Assembly: GCF_000090795.2 (NCBI RefSeq)
Contig: NW_003546242.1
Coordinates: 1,207,686-1,271,685 of the forward strand
DNA length: 64,000 nucleotides
Source of the DNA: Amphimedon queenslandica
Lineage: Eukaryota; Porifera; Demospongiae; Haplosclerida; Niphatidae
Direction: 5' to 3'
This document shows, one piece after another, positions 1 to 11,860 of this stretch. The notes under the pieces were generated by a model. The model was not told the origin of the DNA, searched no databases, and saw only the letters and a list, made by a program, of their open reading frames with translations. Each line of letters starts with the position of its first letter. Positions within the stretch are counted from its first letter, which is position 1. A program made the position numbers and the translations under genes.

Positions 1-149
1 TTGACTTCATAAATGTCTTCTGTCATTCTGCTTCAATTATCCTATAGGTTTTAAGCTCATTCTCCCAAAGGCAACAAAGAGATGAGAAAAAACACACTCC
101 TTTGAGGTGCTTCGATACCACGCCCACTTTATTTCTCCATTGGTAGGTT
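1..149. other. Left edge, no recognised feature
   Basis: No reading frame or repeat recognised. Similarity between the two copies of the old element (see 150-1565) starts at about 140-155, so this stretch is probably outside it or too diverged to align. Confidence 0.4.
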
Positions 150-1565
150 CTACAACCTAAAAATGAAGTTTTAAAACAAAATTATTTTATTACTGTGGAT
201 TGATGTACATGTGTAGTATAATCCAAAGATGGTGGCTTCAATTTCTTTCTTAAAAAATTATTTTTTAGACGATATGGTGCACTAGGTGTTAAATTAGCTT
301 TGTGCAATGTAGAAGTGACTAGAGGTGAGGTTGTGTCATTTGTTTCTGAGTAGATACAGATACACTAGCTAGTCCTTGATTTTGTTCGGTTTTACTGACA
401 ATGTGATAACCAGGTATGACTGGTTACTAGGTATGACTGGCTCCCATCCCTCAAATTCAGAGCGAAGCCTATCTTTCATCATTATTTTGTAGACGAATGC
501 GTAATGCATCCATGGTCATTGGCAAGAAATTCATATATCTTTTTGTACTAGTTGATTTGCCATTTGGAAGCTAATGATGTGCTGAGCCGCCATTTTGGAA
601 TGGGCGGTGCTTACTGAGTATGTGTCAGTTTCTTTTTACACTATATCTCTCATTAACTATGAAAAGTGTCGTGGCAGAGATACGAGAAGCGCACCAAGTG
701 ATTTGCATGCATAAATGAACTTTGCTAGCAGTATTGTTATTAATTTTAGATCTTACGCATGGTCATTTATTTGACCTACCACAAGAATCAGAGCATTGTG
801 TAGACAATACAAGACGTTCTGTTAGCGAGCATGCTCATGCTCACATTAATGTGGGTCGTCCCAGTCATTCAAATGATACAGCGAAACGTATTGCTGGACC
901 AACACAACCACCTGTGAGGGGTATCAGTAGAATTTCTGGGTTTAACATGCAGAATTACAGTGTGAGTACCAAGAATTAAAAACCCAGGTCCCTAATGTAT
1001 GGTATATTGAATGTTTATTTTTATCAATTTTAATTTTTTTATAAATTAGTACTCTATTTCTTCAAGAGCTGCAGGCATATGGCCTTGATGAAGAATTGTT
1101 AGTCTAAATTTTCAGTGAGGTACTGCATGGCAAAGAAAAACCTCTGGTGTGGCATTTGAGAGTTCCTGATTTTGGGTTCTACCAAGTTTTAAACTATTTC
1201 ATAACAAAATGTCCTCTGACCTACACTTCAATAAGTTTACATAGGAAAATGTTACGTTGCAATCAATACAAATTTACAAGCCAGAGGTCTACATTCAGAT
1301 ACTGCTTATCGTTTTATTGAATGGATCACTACATCTAATCAACTACGAAATTGAATTGTAAAGTATGGTCAAAAGAAAATAAAATGAACACAATTCAGTT
1401 GCAAGTAAAAGAATGTATAGAACAGATTAAGAAGTTAGTTGCGCTTGTAAATGAAACTGTAAAGAACTCCAATGTACAAAGCATGCTCTTAATGATGTCA
1501 CCAACGAAGTAAAAGTAATTAAAGTGCAGTGTGTTAAAGCTGAGACAGAGGCATCAAGTAAGAAA
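150..1565 (+). mobile_element. Old element, copy A (5' part, uninterrupted)
   Basis: This stretch matches, on the opposite strand and in order, three separated blocks of the window: about 15095-14889, then 10709-10416, then 4974 down to about 4045. Examples are the GTTTTAAAAC / TTATTTTATTACTGTG block at 163-200, the CATTTTGGAATGGG block near 590, and the GCGCACC / TGATTTGCATG block near 690. Copy A lacks the two insertions that split copy B, so it is the empty-site reference for both. No terminal repeat was found, so the element class is unknown; the coding part resembles uncharacterised invertebrate transposon proteins. Divergence from copy B is high, including indels, so both copies are old. 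Confidence 0.7.
722..979 (+). pseudogene. N-terminal coding fragment of the old element (copy A)
   Basis: A short open frame contains AHAHINVGR, KRIAGPTQPP and RGISRISG. The same motifs recur in copy B on the minus strand at 4605-4847 (HPHINVGR, KRIAAPNQPP, RGISKISG), so the frame is conserved between copies and was coding. After the stop near 977 further coding similarity continues in broken form, for example GLDEELL near 1083, also present in copy B near 4570. No known domain is recognised and the product is presumably part of a transposon protein. Stops and frameshifts show it is dead. Confidence 0.55.
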
Positions 1566-1789
1566 TAATGCATTATGAAAACTATTTTGAAAAGAAATTC
1601 GCTGTAAATTTATAAAGTTTCAAATGAGATGATAATTTTAGAATAATTTTTGAAATTGTATGCCGAGTGAGAGAAATACAGAGCTATGGAGGACAAGTAA
1701 AAAAAATTTTCGCCAATATTTAGCACATTACTTAAGTCTTCTAAAACAATATCTTGACATAAACTGAAAGAATAATTATTGTCATCTCC
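1566..1789. other. Intervening sequence, nothing recognised
   Basis: This lies just past the end of the detectable copy A similarity. A+T-rich, no reading frame or terminal repeat seen. Confidence 0.3.
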
Positions 1790-4700
1790 ATTTTAGACAA
1801 CTTAATGTTGCTTTGTTACAGAATCATAATCAACAACAAACCAAACTTCTTTAAGTGTGTCTTCAAGCTGAAACTTGTGTCAAATTACTTTTCAAAACAA
1901 TACACTGGGATTAGTTGGAATACTTTCACACTTGCTACCAAGTATAAAATCAGATAACTCATTAATGATTTGATGTATAGGGCATTTTTTCCATGATTGG
2001 GTGAAAGATATATGAATTTCTTGCTTTAAAACCTTCATTTTTATGTTAACCTGGGCTTAAACATCTCAAACTTTCTTACTTTCACCGATAGCCTTATTAT
2101 TTATCACTTAATTAGTTCCTCGGCTGTTGTAAGGAGGTATAACTCAGATAATTAATCCTTTACTTTCTAAGATCTCTCCTTAAGTGCTTGCCTTTTGGAG
2201 TGAGTTGAACAATTTGTTCTGTTCTCACCTCTTCTGATGTCATCTTCATGCTCCACTAACACTTGCCTTCTACGCTTTACAGCCAAGTCCAGCACTCTTT
2301 CCTGCTTTTTGGAGACAGTTTATCTAGCCACTGCATTGCCTTACTGTTTTTTACTTCAAAAAGTTATATTTGTCATTTGATGCATTTGCCATTGCTGTAC
2401 TCAATCAATCATTTAAAAATAAAATTGATTTGCAAATGTTGTTACTTGGTTCCAGCTTACTGAGAATAGCTTTTATTTTGGGTTCCAATCCCTATATCTA
2501 GATACGAGCATGTAATAGATGACAAGCATAAGTAGCTAGCTTTCTGTCCATTGCAGTGACTCCAGCAATAATTATTGGGTATCGCAAGTGCTGTCCCATG
2601 TATCTAAGGGACGAGTATAAACTACTTTACACTTCGCACTACAATGACAGTTTAACATGATATCATTATTACAAATAGACTCTTCTGACATGAATACATG
2701 GCACTCTTTATTTAGAACAGCTTGAGGGTGTTGCTGTAAATCATTTGAAAATGTCCGCAATTCAAGGTAATGTACAATTCATTTGAAGTACAGATTTATT
2801 GAGCACCTTTGATTTTGCCAACATCACTAGATCAGAATACACTTGGCAAAACATAAGACCATCAGCTTTTTGCTGAGCTAACTCGTTACACTCAAGCAGT
2901 TTATGAACATGTGTCTTACTATTTTGTTGCCACTAACATTGTACCCAGTAAATTCAAAGAAAGAAATAGCTGCCTGTTGTAGAAACATCTTTCTAGCTCC
3001 ATTTGCAAAACTGTCAAAATAGTAGCTGCCTACCTGACAATCAAGAGATGCCTACAAACATGGTGCAGAACTCCTCAAAGACTATCATCGTTCATCTTTA
3101 TTGTCAAAAATCAGGAAACTATGTCCATACTCTTGTGCATCGTACTGTCCAAACAACTTATAAAATTCATGGACAAAGGTATCAACTTAATGATACTCTT
3201 TACCACTGTTGGTACATTTCTTTGTCTGCTACAGCATTTACCCCATTGAGAAAGGTCTTGCGCATGTTACAGCCATGCTACAGGGCACAAAGGTTCTCAA
3301 GAATTTTACCTATAGCACGAAAGGACTCTGAACATCCAAGCTTTTTTTATCAGCTTAATGTGCTCTTCAATGACTCATTAAACTGTTTTTGTGTCGCAGT
3401 AGAATGATGATGATGACTGAACTAAGTCCAGTTAGTACTATTACAATTTGGTATTCTAAGTTCATGGGCAACTTCTCTTAACTTTTGCAGCTCGCCTGAT
3501 ATACCTTTAGTGGTGTTATCAGCTGACCCATCTCAGACTTTATTAACAGAACTAACAATCTTGTTGACACACACTTCCTACTTTCTTCTGGTGTAACATT
3601 GTACCATCTGTATTCAATGAAAAACACCACCTGTCCGTGCATCCTCACAAAGAATTGAAGCTTTGTGTGCTAGGCTTACTGTCTTCAATTGTTCTGCTCT
3701 CATAGCCTGCACAGCGTTAGCTGTAAAGGATCCACATCTAAGACAGGCAAAAAGCATTTTAAGAACAGCATTTATGGTAGTAGATATTTTGGCTCAAGGA
3801 ATTTGTAGAACCAATGAGTAATACAGTTTGCGAACAGCAGGTATGTATACCAACACTGTCAGTCTCGAAACTACAATTTCCTTAGAATCAAAACAGATAG
3901 TTGTAGCATCCTTCATTGTAGATAGTTGCATTTGAACTGAACTAATCGCTCTTGATATATTAAATTTTTTTTTCTAGTATTTTCAATACATTCTTAAAGA
4001 ATTGCACAATCATATGCAACAGAATTTTATGCTTTCTCTAGTGATGCTGCCTCTTTCTTTGATTTAACCAATGCTTTTTAATTACTTTTACTTCATTAGT
4101 AACATCTCTAAGAGTATGCTTTACACATTGCAGTTCCTATACAGTTTCAGCTTTTTCCTTCTTAAATCCGTTTACAAGTGTAACTAACATGTTGATCTGT
4201 AACTAACTTGTTGACCTGTTCTGTACATTCTTTCACTCACATTAGACCGGTGTTCATTAGAATATCTTCTTGACCATACTTTACGTTTAAATCTTGTGGT
4301 TGATTAGATGTAGCAATCCTTTTAAAAAGAAGATAAGCATTTTCTGGATGTAGACATCTTGCTTGTAAATTTGCATTAATTGCAATGTAAAATTTTCCAT
4401 TAAAAAATCTTTTGTTTAAGTGGAGGTCAGACGACACTTTGTCATGAAATAGTGTAAATATTGGTAGAACGCATAATCAGGAACTACTTTCAAATGCCAC
4501 ACTAGAGGTTTGTTGCTTCTTGCCATCCATTACCTGACTAAAAACCTTGACCAACAGCTCTTCATCAAGACCATGTGCCTTTAGCTCTTTAGGAAATACA
4601 GTACCTATTTGTAAAAAAATTTTAAATGTATAACAAACATAATATATACCATACCTTTTAAACCAGAGTTATTAATTCTTGGTACCCACACTTTACTCCT

Positions 4701-4974
4701 GTATATTATAAGATCAGACCCAGAAATCTTACTGATACCCCTCAAAGGTGGTTGGTTTGGTGCAGCAATACGTTTTGCTGTAATAAATAGATAATTGTGA
4801 CGACCAACATTAATGTGAGGATGAGCATGCTGAAATTTCTGAAACAAAATGTCTTGTATGCTTGAAATTTTGTCAACATAACGCTCTGATTTTTGTTGTA
4901 GGTAAGTAAATCACCATGCATGTAGCAATATTGTTAGCAAAGTACAGTTATGACTGCAAATCACCTGGTGCGCT
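1790..4974 (-). pseudogene. Coding body of the old element, copy B
   Basis: On the minus strand the N-terminal part lies at 4605-4847 and 4237-4437 (HLNKRFFNGKFYIAINANLQ), followed by a lysine/glutamate-rich, coiled-coil-like stretch. Broken coding continues leftward. Around 3600-3800 it reads SLAHKASILCEDARTGG, and around 3450-3550 it has NKIVSSVN, then GSADNTTKGISGELQKLREV. The arrangement resembles large uncharacterised transposon proteins found in sponges and cnidarians, but I cannot name the superfamily. Stops and frame changes are frequent. Coding character below about 2570 is weaker, so the 3' limit is uncertain. The right edge at 4974 is cut by the helicase transposon; the rest of the copy continues beyond 10416. 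Confidence 0.45.
4965..4973. repeat. Left target-site duplication of helicase transposon
   Basis: CTGGTGCGC lies directly before the left inverted repeat and again at 10416-10424. The empty site in copy A (near 690 on the other strand) has a single TTGGTGCGC. The duplication may extend one or two bases, since TT follows on both sides with one indel. Confidence 0.7.
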
Positions 4975-4975
4975 T

Positions 4976-5039
4976 GTCTGGCTCGCCAGATCCTTACCTG
5001 CGGAAGGGTCTGGTATAACATCCACCCTAGTCTTGTTCT
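4976..5039 (+). repeat. Left 64-bp terminal inverted repeat
   Basis: It starts GTCTGGCTCGCC and ends CTTGTTCT. It differs from the reverse complement of 10350-10413 at four positions. It contains a hairpin made of CCAGATCCTT and AAGGGTCTGG around an 8-base loop (one mismatch); the right copy has the perfect 10-bp stem. Confidence 0.85.
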
Positions 5040-5059
5040 CACGGCAGATTTCTGCCGTG
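5040..5059. repeat. Subterminal palindrome
   Basis: CACGGCAGA and TCTGCCGTG form a perfect 9-bp stem with a TT loop directly inside the left inverted repeat. No counterpart is seen beside the right repeat. It could be a transposase-binding site; that is inference. Confidence 0.6.
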
Positions 5060-5121
5060 AGTGACGTTGATGTATCTTTAGTCAACATCATCAATTGCCA
5101 CGCTTCTATCACGTGATTAAA

Positions 5122-8100
5122 ATGGCGACTAAGTGCTTGGCTTGTGGAGAAGAAGCATTGAAGGGCTCTAGGGCTCCTGCCAGCTCTGTTCATGGCCTTT
5201 TAAAGAGATTTCTTGCAAGGAGATGCCAGGAGAATGATGCAGAGCTGGTTTGGACTCGGTGATTGCATATTTTTAAGTTTGCAGGGGATGTTGCAGAGCT
5301 TATGACACTCACACACAAAAGAGGATTGCTTATATGATGCTACAGCTAAAGCTTCTTTCTTGATTGATAATGAATCTGTTAGTACCTGTAGTTCTGGAAA
5401 GAGACCACCTACTAATGGAGATAGTACATCTGAACTGCATTCAGATACAAAGAAACTTCGCCTTAAATCTGTCAAATTCTCCTGTTGTGGTATTGAATAA
5501 CATTGATAAATTTATATGTCAACGTTTATATTTTAAGGTTGGTATTGGTTATGAAAGCAGCTCCAAATCGTACTTGCAGGGTACTCCACGCCGTAAGTCT
5601 TTTGTCAAAAAAATAGCATGATGTGGTGATTCTGCGCAAAGTATTGCATGAGAAGCCTTGAAGGATGAAGAAATTAGGCATTACGTGGCTATTGGAATGG
5701 GAAAGGTCATCAAGAAAGAGGTTACAATGCTTTGTAGTAAAGCAATTAACTCAATTCAGATGTCAAAGAGTAGGAATGATATATCTTTTCCGTAGTTTTA
5801 GAAGTAAAGACCTACTGCCCACTGCGTCTATCTTTTCTTCTTGCCAGTACTGATACCAAAACAATGAGGTATTTTTGATACTTAGCAATAGTGTAAATTT
5901 ATTATGTTAATAGACCAAATTGGGTGCAGTTATGTTCTGTCATTTGTATGCTATCAAAGTACCACTATAGTCGCATGTCACTGTTTCAAAGATTAATATA
6001 TGCAGTATTATATGCAAGGCATTGTGGAACCGTGGTGAGTTCCAGGTTGCTGGTATACAAACATTTTTATGTTAATTTTAGGTTTATACTAGACTTCAAA
6101 AATTGTCTATATGTATCAGTAAATACTCACTCATTGAAAGTCTTGGCTCTGATCATGATTTATGTGTAAAGTATTTTAAATCAACAATGTTGTCTCATGT
6201 TCAAGTAATATAATAATAATTGTTGATGATTTAATTTTACAATTTGTCATTATAGTGTGATTTCTGTAACTTCGAAAATTTCAATGAGGTACATCCATAA
6301 ATGACATTGATTGATTATTGTTCTTTACTCAATAAGATTTTTGATGCCACTTGTTACTTGGAAACTGAATCCGACAATGAGAATGAAGTACCCAATTTGA
6401 ATGTACCTATACATGTAAGTATAACTACAGCAACTGCATGACATGTACAGTATACTTGTGTATTTTTGGATACTGATATCGCACCAGAAATACATGTAAC
6501 TGATGCTATCGATGGGTTTGATGGTAATGTAGATGATGATGAATGGTTTGATGAAGGACTTAATGGACACAATGATGGATTTGATGAAGAAGGACTTGAT
6601 GATAATCCCAATTTAGAGAATACAGGCTGTGCCACTCCCAATCATCCAGCATTTTCAGATATTTCACTTAATTCAGGTACATCGTACATGTATATTAATT
6701 GTCCCTGATCTAAAATTACAAATTTTTATTTGATACATTAAATCATTACTTGATAGCCTTGAGCCAGTAGGAGTGGAAGAGGTCAATGAGGTCTGGAATA
6801 GTTTCAAGATTGTAGGTGACAATATAGACATGAATGTGATTCCAAGACACAAGCTGATTGACAAGCAAACAAAGTCACTACACTTCTTTCAATCTATTGC
6901 AGTTTGAGATCGTGTAGATTTATTCAGCGCCTCTAAAGACCCAAATCCATTTCTTTATAAACCAGCTACTGAGCTACGAGTCAATGACCTGCTACCTTCT
7001 TTGTCTGATGACCAGATTTTGTTAAATAACATTTCCATTTTTAAAGCACGGATACTAGTCAAAGTCCATTACTTTTCTGATACTTTTAATGGTGCAACAA
7101 CGTCACACATCAGGCATATGCACTATCAAGAAATGTCTAAGAAGTCAGAAACTGTGAGTAGATTTTTGAATTTTAATACTGATCACTTTAATATGTGACT
7201 TAATAGGTTCCTCTAGGGGTAATTCTGAAAAATGAAAACATTGTAGAAGACATGATAGATATTTTGAGCGAACATAGCGAATATGTTCCATGTATACAAC
7301 AAACTGAAGCTGATGATGTTGCCCAGGTTGAAGTTTCTAATGACCTTATTCACCCGGTTTTGTTTTGGGAGACCAAATGATGAGGAGAAGAATTGAAAGT
7401 GCTCAGGAAGGGAGGAAGAATGATATTAGTCCAATTACAAAACTCAAGGGTTTTGTTCCTGTATGTGAAGATTGGCACACAAAGAAAGTTTTTCTTGAGG
7501 CTAGTGATCATAAATAAAATTTTGTTACAAAGCTTTTCCCTTTTTACATGGTGTGGAAAAGTCTATATGACACAAAGAGCTTTCTAGATATAGGTACTTT
7601 GTGTCACCTATGAAATGTCATTGATCGAAGAAACATATCTGCTAATGCTGCAGATGACTGTGATGATTTCTTTTTGACTGTATTTCAATGCCATGTTGTA
7701 ATAGCTGCTATGCAATACTTTGAAATGACAAAACAGGATGACATGCCTACACATCATTCATTGAACTGTAACTTGTGACTTGAAGATGTTGAAACTAGGA
7801 AGAATATTTTGAAAAAAGTCGCAAGTGAGATTTCCTTGTCATTTGTTGAAATTTTTCCCATCATGACTTGAACGATGATATCAAATCAGATCATGTCAAG
7901 AGATATGCAGTGGAAGTGTTATCCTTGGGACTACTTTATATGGAGTTCAGTGATTCTATTAGGGAAGGTGACTGTGATCGCATTTTGCATTGTTCGAGAT
8001 ACTTAATGCTTCTTTTTAAAGCAAAAAAAAAGAGAAAAATTACAGTATTGAAGTATTAAATGTTTTAGCACAGTACCATTTCTTTCTATCACAGAGGCAA

Positions 8101-8512
8101 GCATCTCAGCTAATATGGTCACGGTGTATTAATACACATGGTATTCCTGCACGAAATATCCCTGTGATCTGTTCATGGAACACTTAAATAGAGTTTGCAA
8201 GGACGCCGTCATGATGCTTGGAAGCAACAAGACACCAAAGGCTTTCATTCGAGTTGGTAAATGTGTACGAGTGTTGGATGCCATGTTAGATGAACTGCAT
8301 AAGGATTTACATCTATGTGAGATTTCTGGTTAACATACTTGTGCTAATTCTGATAAGGATGAAAGTATAATAATGCGGCAGTTGCTGAATGCACGAGTAT
8401 TCTCATATGAAATTGATAGGAAACATTTATCTTTTAAAAAGGTAGCAATGAATATAATCTCTTCGATGAAACATACTGAATGTACTATAAATGGATGATT
8501 GCACAATTGCAA
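5122..8512 (+). pseudogene. DUF6589-like transposon protein (putative transposase)
   Basis: The likely start is ATG at 5122 (MATKCLACGEEALKG), giving an N-terminal CxxC zinc-binding pair. Blocks follow in several frames: RKSFVKKIA near 5600; an acidic stretch DDDEWFDEGLNGHNDGFDEE at 6530-6595; HKLIDKQTKSLHFFQS near 6850; then the diagnostic core FWGDQMMRRR near 7370, KLKGFVPVCEDWH near 7440 and TKSFLDIGTLCHL near 7570. The end reads ARNIPCDLFMEHLNRVCKDA and SNKTPKAFIRVGKCV at 8150-8270. The WGDQ and PVCEDWH blocks are what I recognise from the DUF6589 family. Several breaks may be introns; others, such as stops near 6905 and 7515, look like decay. It is convergent with the helicase and is the probable transposase, by position and conservation only. 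Confidence 0.7.
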
Positions 8513-8687
8513 TTAATTAGGAACACATTAATTTACTAAACACTATTATTTATGTACATGTACTTTTTGTCTTTGAAAAAACAGATTTAGTTTATGCTAA
8601 ATAATTTGGGAATGAAATTAAAACTTTGTGTGAGGTTGTCTCTGCATTGTCCACATTTACATGTATTAAGACAAATGTCACAGCATT

Positions 8688-8926
8688 TGTGACCATAATT
8701 GACAAAAGGTACCTTATGGCGGGTAGTGAAATTTGTCTTTCTAGCCTAAGAAATCCAACTTCCTGAGCCCCAGTTATCATAAAATTACTCCACAGGATGC
8801 AAAAAGTTACCATGAAACTTTTAGAAACAATGATTGTCTAACAAAGCACTCACAGGTTGATATTTTCCATTATAACAATCAATTTTAAAATCCGCCATAA
8901 TGGCCCTTTTGTCAATTATGGTCACA
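8688..8926. mobile_element. TGTGACCATAATTGAC MITE, copy 1
   Basis: A 239-bp element with inverted ends TGTGACCATAATTGAC. Its ends and interior match copies at 25933-26167 and 46484-47146. It lies between the convergent genes of the helicase transposon. Its right terminus supplies the last helicase codons and stop (reading leftward TGT GAC CAT AAT TGA). Confidence 0.85.
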
Positions 8927-10251
8927 TTTACAGCCTTGGTTGTATGTCGAATGTCTAATAATCTCAAAATCTCTAAATAAGTGATCTCTTCTACATAATA
9001 GTCTGTTTTGTACATAGCTTCTCATGTGGTCATCACAGTTTTCTAGCAGCTTTCTGGAGTGTATGGTGATGGCAAAAGAGTCAATCCCTTCCCCACCACT
9101 CCTTCCAACTTGCTGCACATATGTTTCACAGTCAGCAGGTACACTATAATGGATCACAAGTCTAACATCTTGGCAGTTAATCCCCATTCCAAAAGCATCT
9201 GTACAATATTATGACTCTGAGACAAGATTGCTTAGTAAAGTTGTCAATGATTTTTTTCTTGACAATGGAACTAGTACCTTTAAAAAACTTGTCTACAAGC
9301 CGAGATTCAAATATATAAGATGATGCTCCAGGTGGATGAGTAAAATCTCTACCTAACCCTGCTTTAGAAAATGTATATAGTTTTGAGCAATCTGCTTAAT
9401 CTTGCAAAATATTAAAACTCGTGGCATAAGGGTCAGCTTTTCCTTTAACTCATTAAGTATCACTGTAAATACATTTGATACGCCAAAGTTGTTGATACCT
9501 TGCAATTGTGCAGCACTAAATCGTAGGTTAGGCTCATCAGGAGAACGTACAATCGCAATAGGAGACCTCATTCCTAACATTTCCTCAACTTTCAGCCTTA
9601 ATGATCTAGTAGCTGTTGCTGTTAATCCCATAATACCTATCCGTGATTCCATCAGACTCCTTACTTCTTTCAGACGTGAGAAAGCTTCCCTGAATGACAA
9701 ACCCCTATAAAACCAGATTATGGTAAATTATAATAATTATTGACATGCATGCATTACCATTTCACAACACAATGAGCCTCATCTATAACCAAACCAACAA
9801 GACGTGACTCATAGACCCGACTTGAAAACAAACTCCTTCATCTATCTACAAGCTGTTCTGGGCTCATGAATAGAATGCTATAGATTCCATCAGCTACCTT
9901 CTTTTGGATGTCTGGTGTACTTTCAGCATCAATATAACCTGCTGATACAATACGGCGTAGGAGATCTTCTACCTGGTCATATATCAGTGCTGTCAAAGGG
10001 CTTACAACAATAATAATAGCCTTGTTATCATTTATTCTGTCTTCATAACAATCAAAAGAACTAGGTAGGCAAGTAAAACATGCTTTCTTACCAAACCCAG
10101 TGGGTAGGACAGCAAAAACATCTCTCCTATTTAAAACACTGATGATACACTCCCTCTGCTTGTCCTTCAGACATGTATAGCCCAGTGCTGTAGCTGCTTC
10201 TGTCACACAAGATTCAATCCTCTGGTTTATGTCTACACCAGCCATACCCAT
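8927..10251 (-). pseudogene. RecQ-like superfamily 2 DNA helicase of the transposon
   Basis: ATP-dependent DNA unwinding would be expected. In the first block (10251-9838) are motif 0 LKDKQRECI, the Walker A region AVLPTGFGKK (the usual final S/T after GK is K), motif Ia VVSPLTALIYDQV and LFMSPEQL. Motif II DEAHC follows near 9785. The next block (9700-9353) has motif III GLTATAT and the second lobe start VLIFCKIKQIA. The last block (9187-8927) has motif V/VI MGINCQDVRLVIHYSVP and YVQQVGRSGGEG, where RecQ normally has a second arginine. Frame breaks near 9820-9715 and 9350-9200 may be introns or decay. The C-terminus is cut by the MITE at 8926, so no HRDC-type domain is present. Its place inside inverted repeats argues against a host RecQ gene. 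Confidence 0.8.
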
Positions 10252-10349
10252 GTGCGTTCACTCTTAATTTATCATCACAATGATCACATGACTTCCTGGT
10301 TATTGTGTTGTGATGCAAAAATTTCGTGGTTTTTTTTGGCTGAGCTTGC

Positions 10350-10413
10350 AGAACAAGACTGGGGTGGACGTTATACCAGACCCTTCCGCAGGTAAGGGTC
10401 TGGCAAGCCAGAC
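10350..10413 (-). repeat. Right 64-bp terminal inverted repeat
   Basis: It begins AGAACAAGACTGGGG and ends GCCAGAC. It includes a perfect hairpin of CCAGACCCTT and AAGGGTCTGG separated by 8 bases. Followed by TA and then the CTGGTGCGC duplication. Confidence 0.85.
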
Positions 10414-10714
10414 TACTGGTGCGCCTTCTCCATTCACTGCCATGACAAGTTTAGAGACCTATAGTATAAAAAGAAACTAATCAGTACATACACAGAAGGT
10501 ACCACCCATTCCAAAATAGCGTCTCAGCACATCATCATTTGCATCTAGATAGCAAATCAACTTGCACAAATTTTTGCCTATGACTAGGGATTGAGGCAGT
10601 AACTAATAATACCTGGTTAACACAATTTCAGTGAAAACAAAAAAGCTTCACTAAAGGACATGCTAGTGTATCCATATGAACCACAAACTAGTCACAAACA
10701 AATGACACATTCGG

Positions 10715-10900
10715 TGTAACTGTACTTGTAATGACATTTATAGTTATGCATGCACTAATTATTAAGTATCACCTTAGGTATTATTACTATGCATCATGTT
10801 ACTATATTTGGAAGTTATAAATACAGTGTATGTTACAGTACAGTTTAGTTCTGAATGCATACACCTTAAAGTCACCTTTGATTTATTATAATACATTACA
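10715..10900 (+). repeat. 5' LTR of Gypsy copy 1
   Basis: Starts TGTAACTGTACTTG and ends ACATTACA (TG...CA). It matches 14679-14886 with scattered substitutions; the 3' copy has about 20 extra bases. Confidence 0.85.
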
Positions 10901-10901
10901 T

Positions 10902-11860
10902 AGTGGCAGCAGTGAAAGACAATGGCAGAGATCAGACTACAAGCCCCTGATTCGTTTAACTCCAGATGAGTGGCCCAAATTGAGGAAGAGATCTGAACAG
11001 TTTCGTATTGCATCAGGTCTCAGTGAAGCTGCTGCTGCTAAGCAAGTCAACACCCTGCAATACTGCATGGAAGATGAATTTGATGTTATTCTGGACTCAA
11101 TGAAAGTCACAGAGGATGAGAGAGGGGACTACACAGTCGTTCTAAGGAAGTTCGATGACTTCTTTAAAGTTCGTTGCAATGTTTTTTTTAAAAAAAGCCC
11201 AGTTCAATTGTCGCTCTCAACAGGAAGGGGAGTCGACAGAGGAGTTCATTATGGAGCTCTACAGGTTGGTGGAAAACAGCGACTATGGGGAATTTCAAGA
11301 TCAAATGATCTAGTAGTTGCATGGCATCAGAAACCAACAGTTATCTGAAAGTGTGCAGCTGGACCCAGACTTAAACTTAGAAAAGACAAAGAAAATGGCC
11401 AGTCAACTAGAAGCTATTCGTGACCAGTCACACGAACTTAAGAAAGAAAGTGCCACGGTCAACACTGTGTTTTTCAAGAATACAGTATCAAAGCAGGGCA
11501 AGCCTCCTTGCAAAAGGAAGGATACTAAAGACAAGAGGGCGCCAGAGACGAAACGCTGCACTCATCGCGGTGGTGGTTATCAAAGCCAAGACAAATGTCC
11601 AGCTAAAGAAGTCACCTTTTATAATTCCCAGAAAAAGGGACACTATTGCAATCAATGTTTCCATCCTACGAATCCTTCAAGGTCTGATGTGGCAGATATA
11701 CAGAAAGATCTGAATGGGATCTTTCTTAACGTAGCGTCAACAGGAGACCAAGTGTTGACCTGCTGGCAAACACAGCTCAGTACAAAAGAATCACCTTTAA
11801 GATTGATATGGGAGCAGCAGCAACCGTCATTAGTGAAGAAACATTCAAGTCCCATGGCAG
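10902..11860 (+). pseudogene. Gypsy copy 1 gag and protease remnant
   Basis: Gag forms the retroelement particle. The block from about 10920 has a typical N-terminal pattern (RLTPDEWPKLRKRSEQFR, then KFDDFF near 11150). Between 11550 and 11670 are two remnant CCHC zinc knuckles, both missing expected cysteines (CTHRGGGYQSQDKC and a second ending HYCNQC). At about 11805 DMGAAATVISEE marks the aspartic protease site, where D-T/S-G-A is usual. The frame shifts at least once, near 11190-11320. Confidence 0.75.

Larger units (their letters stand above)
4974..10415 (+). mobile_element. Helicase-bearing DNA transposon, Academ-H-like candidate
   Basis: A 5.4-kb element is bounded by 64-bp inverted repeats (4976-5039 and 10350-10413, 60 of 64 positions matching) and by a CTGGTGCGC duplication at 4965-4973 and 10416-10424. 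It carries two convergent genes: a DUF6589-like protein on + (5122-8512) and a RecQ-like superfamily 2 helicase on - (8927-10251). Known biology: a helicase-encoding branch of the Academ superfamily has been described, and DUF6589 proteins are common in cnidarians, sponges and fungi. Assignment to that branch is inference and the target-duplication length should be compared. Both genes have stops, so this copy is inactive. A 239-bp MITE lies between the two gene ends. Confidence 0.75.

Noticed and set aside
6354-6641. Ser/Pro-rich minus-strand frame
   Set aside because: It is the complement of the acidic GFDGN..DDDEWFDEG region of the DUF6589-like gene on +.
8821-9015. Open minus frame that looks like the helicase C-terminus (TIIDKRAIMADFKIDCY)
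   Set aside because: It lies in a different frame from the helicase block and most of it is MITE sequence; similar peptides arise at MITE copy 2 (26035-26223).
8927-10251. Host RecQ/BLM helicase gene
   Set aside because: It is bounded by the transposon's inverted repeats and target duplication, is convergent with a DUF6589-like gene, and has lost motif residues.
4974-10415. Confident assignment to the Academ superfamily
   Set aside because: Based only on recognised motifs and gene content; the duplication length needs comparison with described families and no search could be run.
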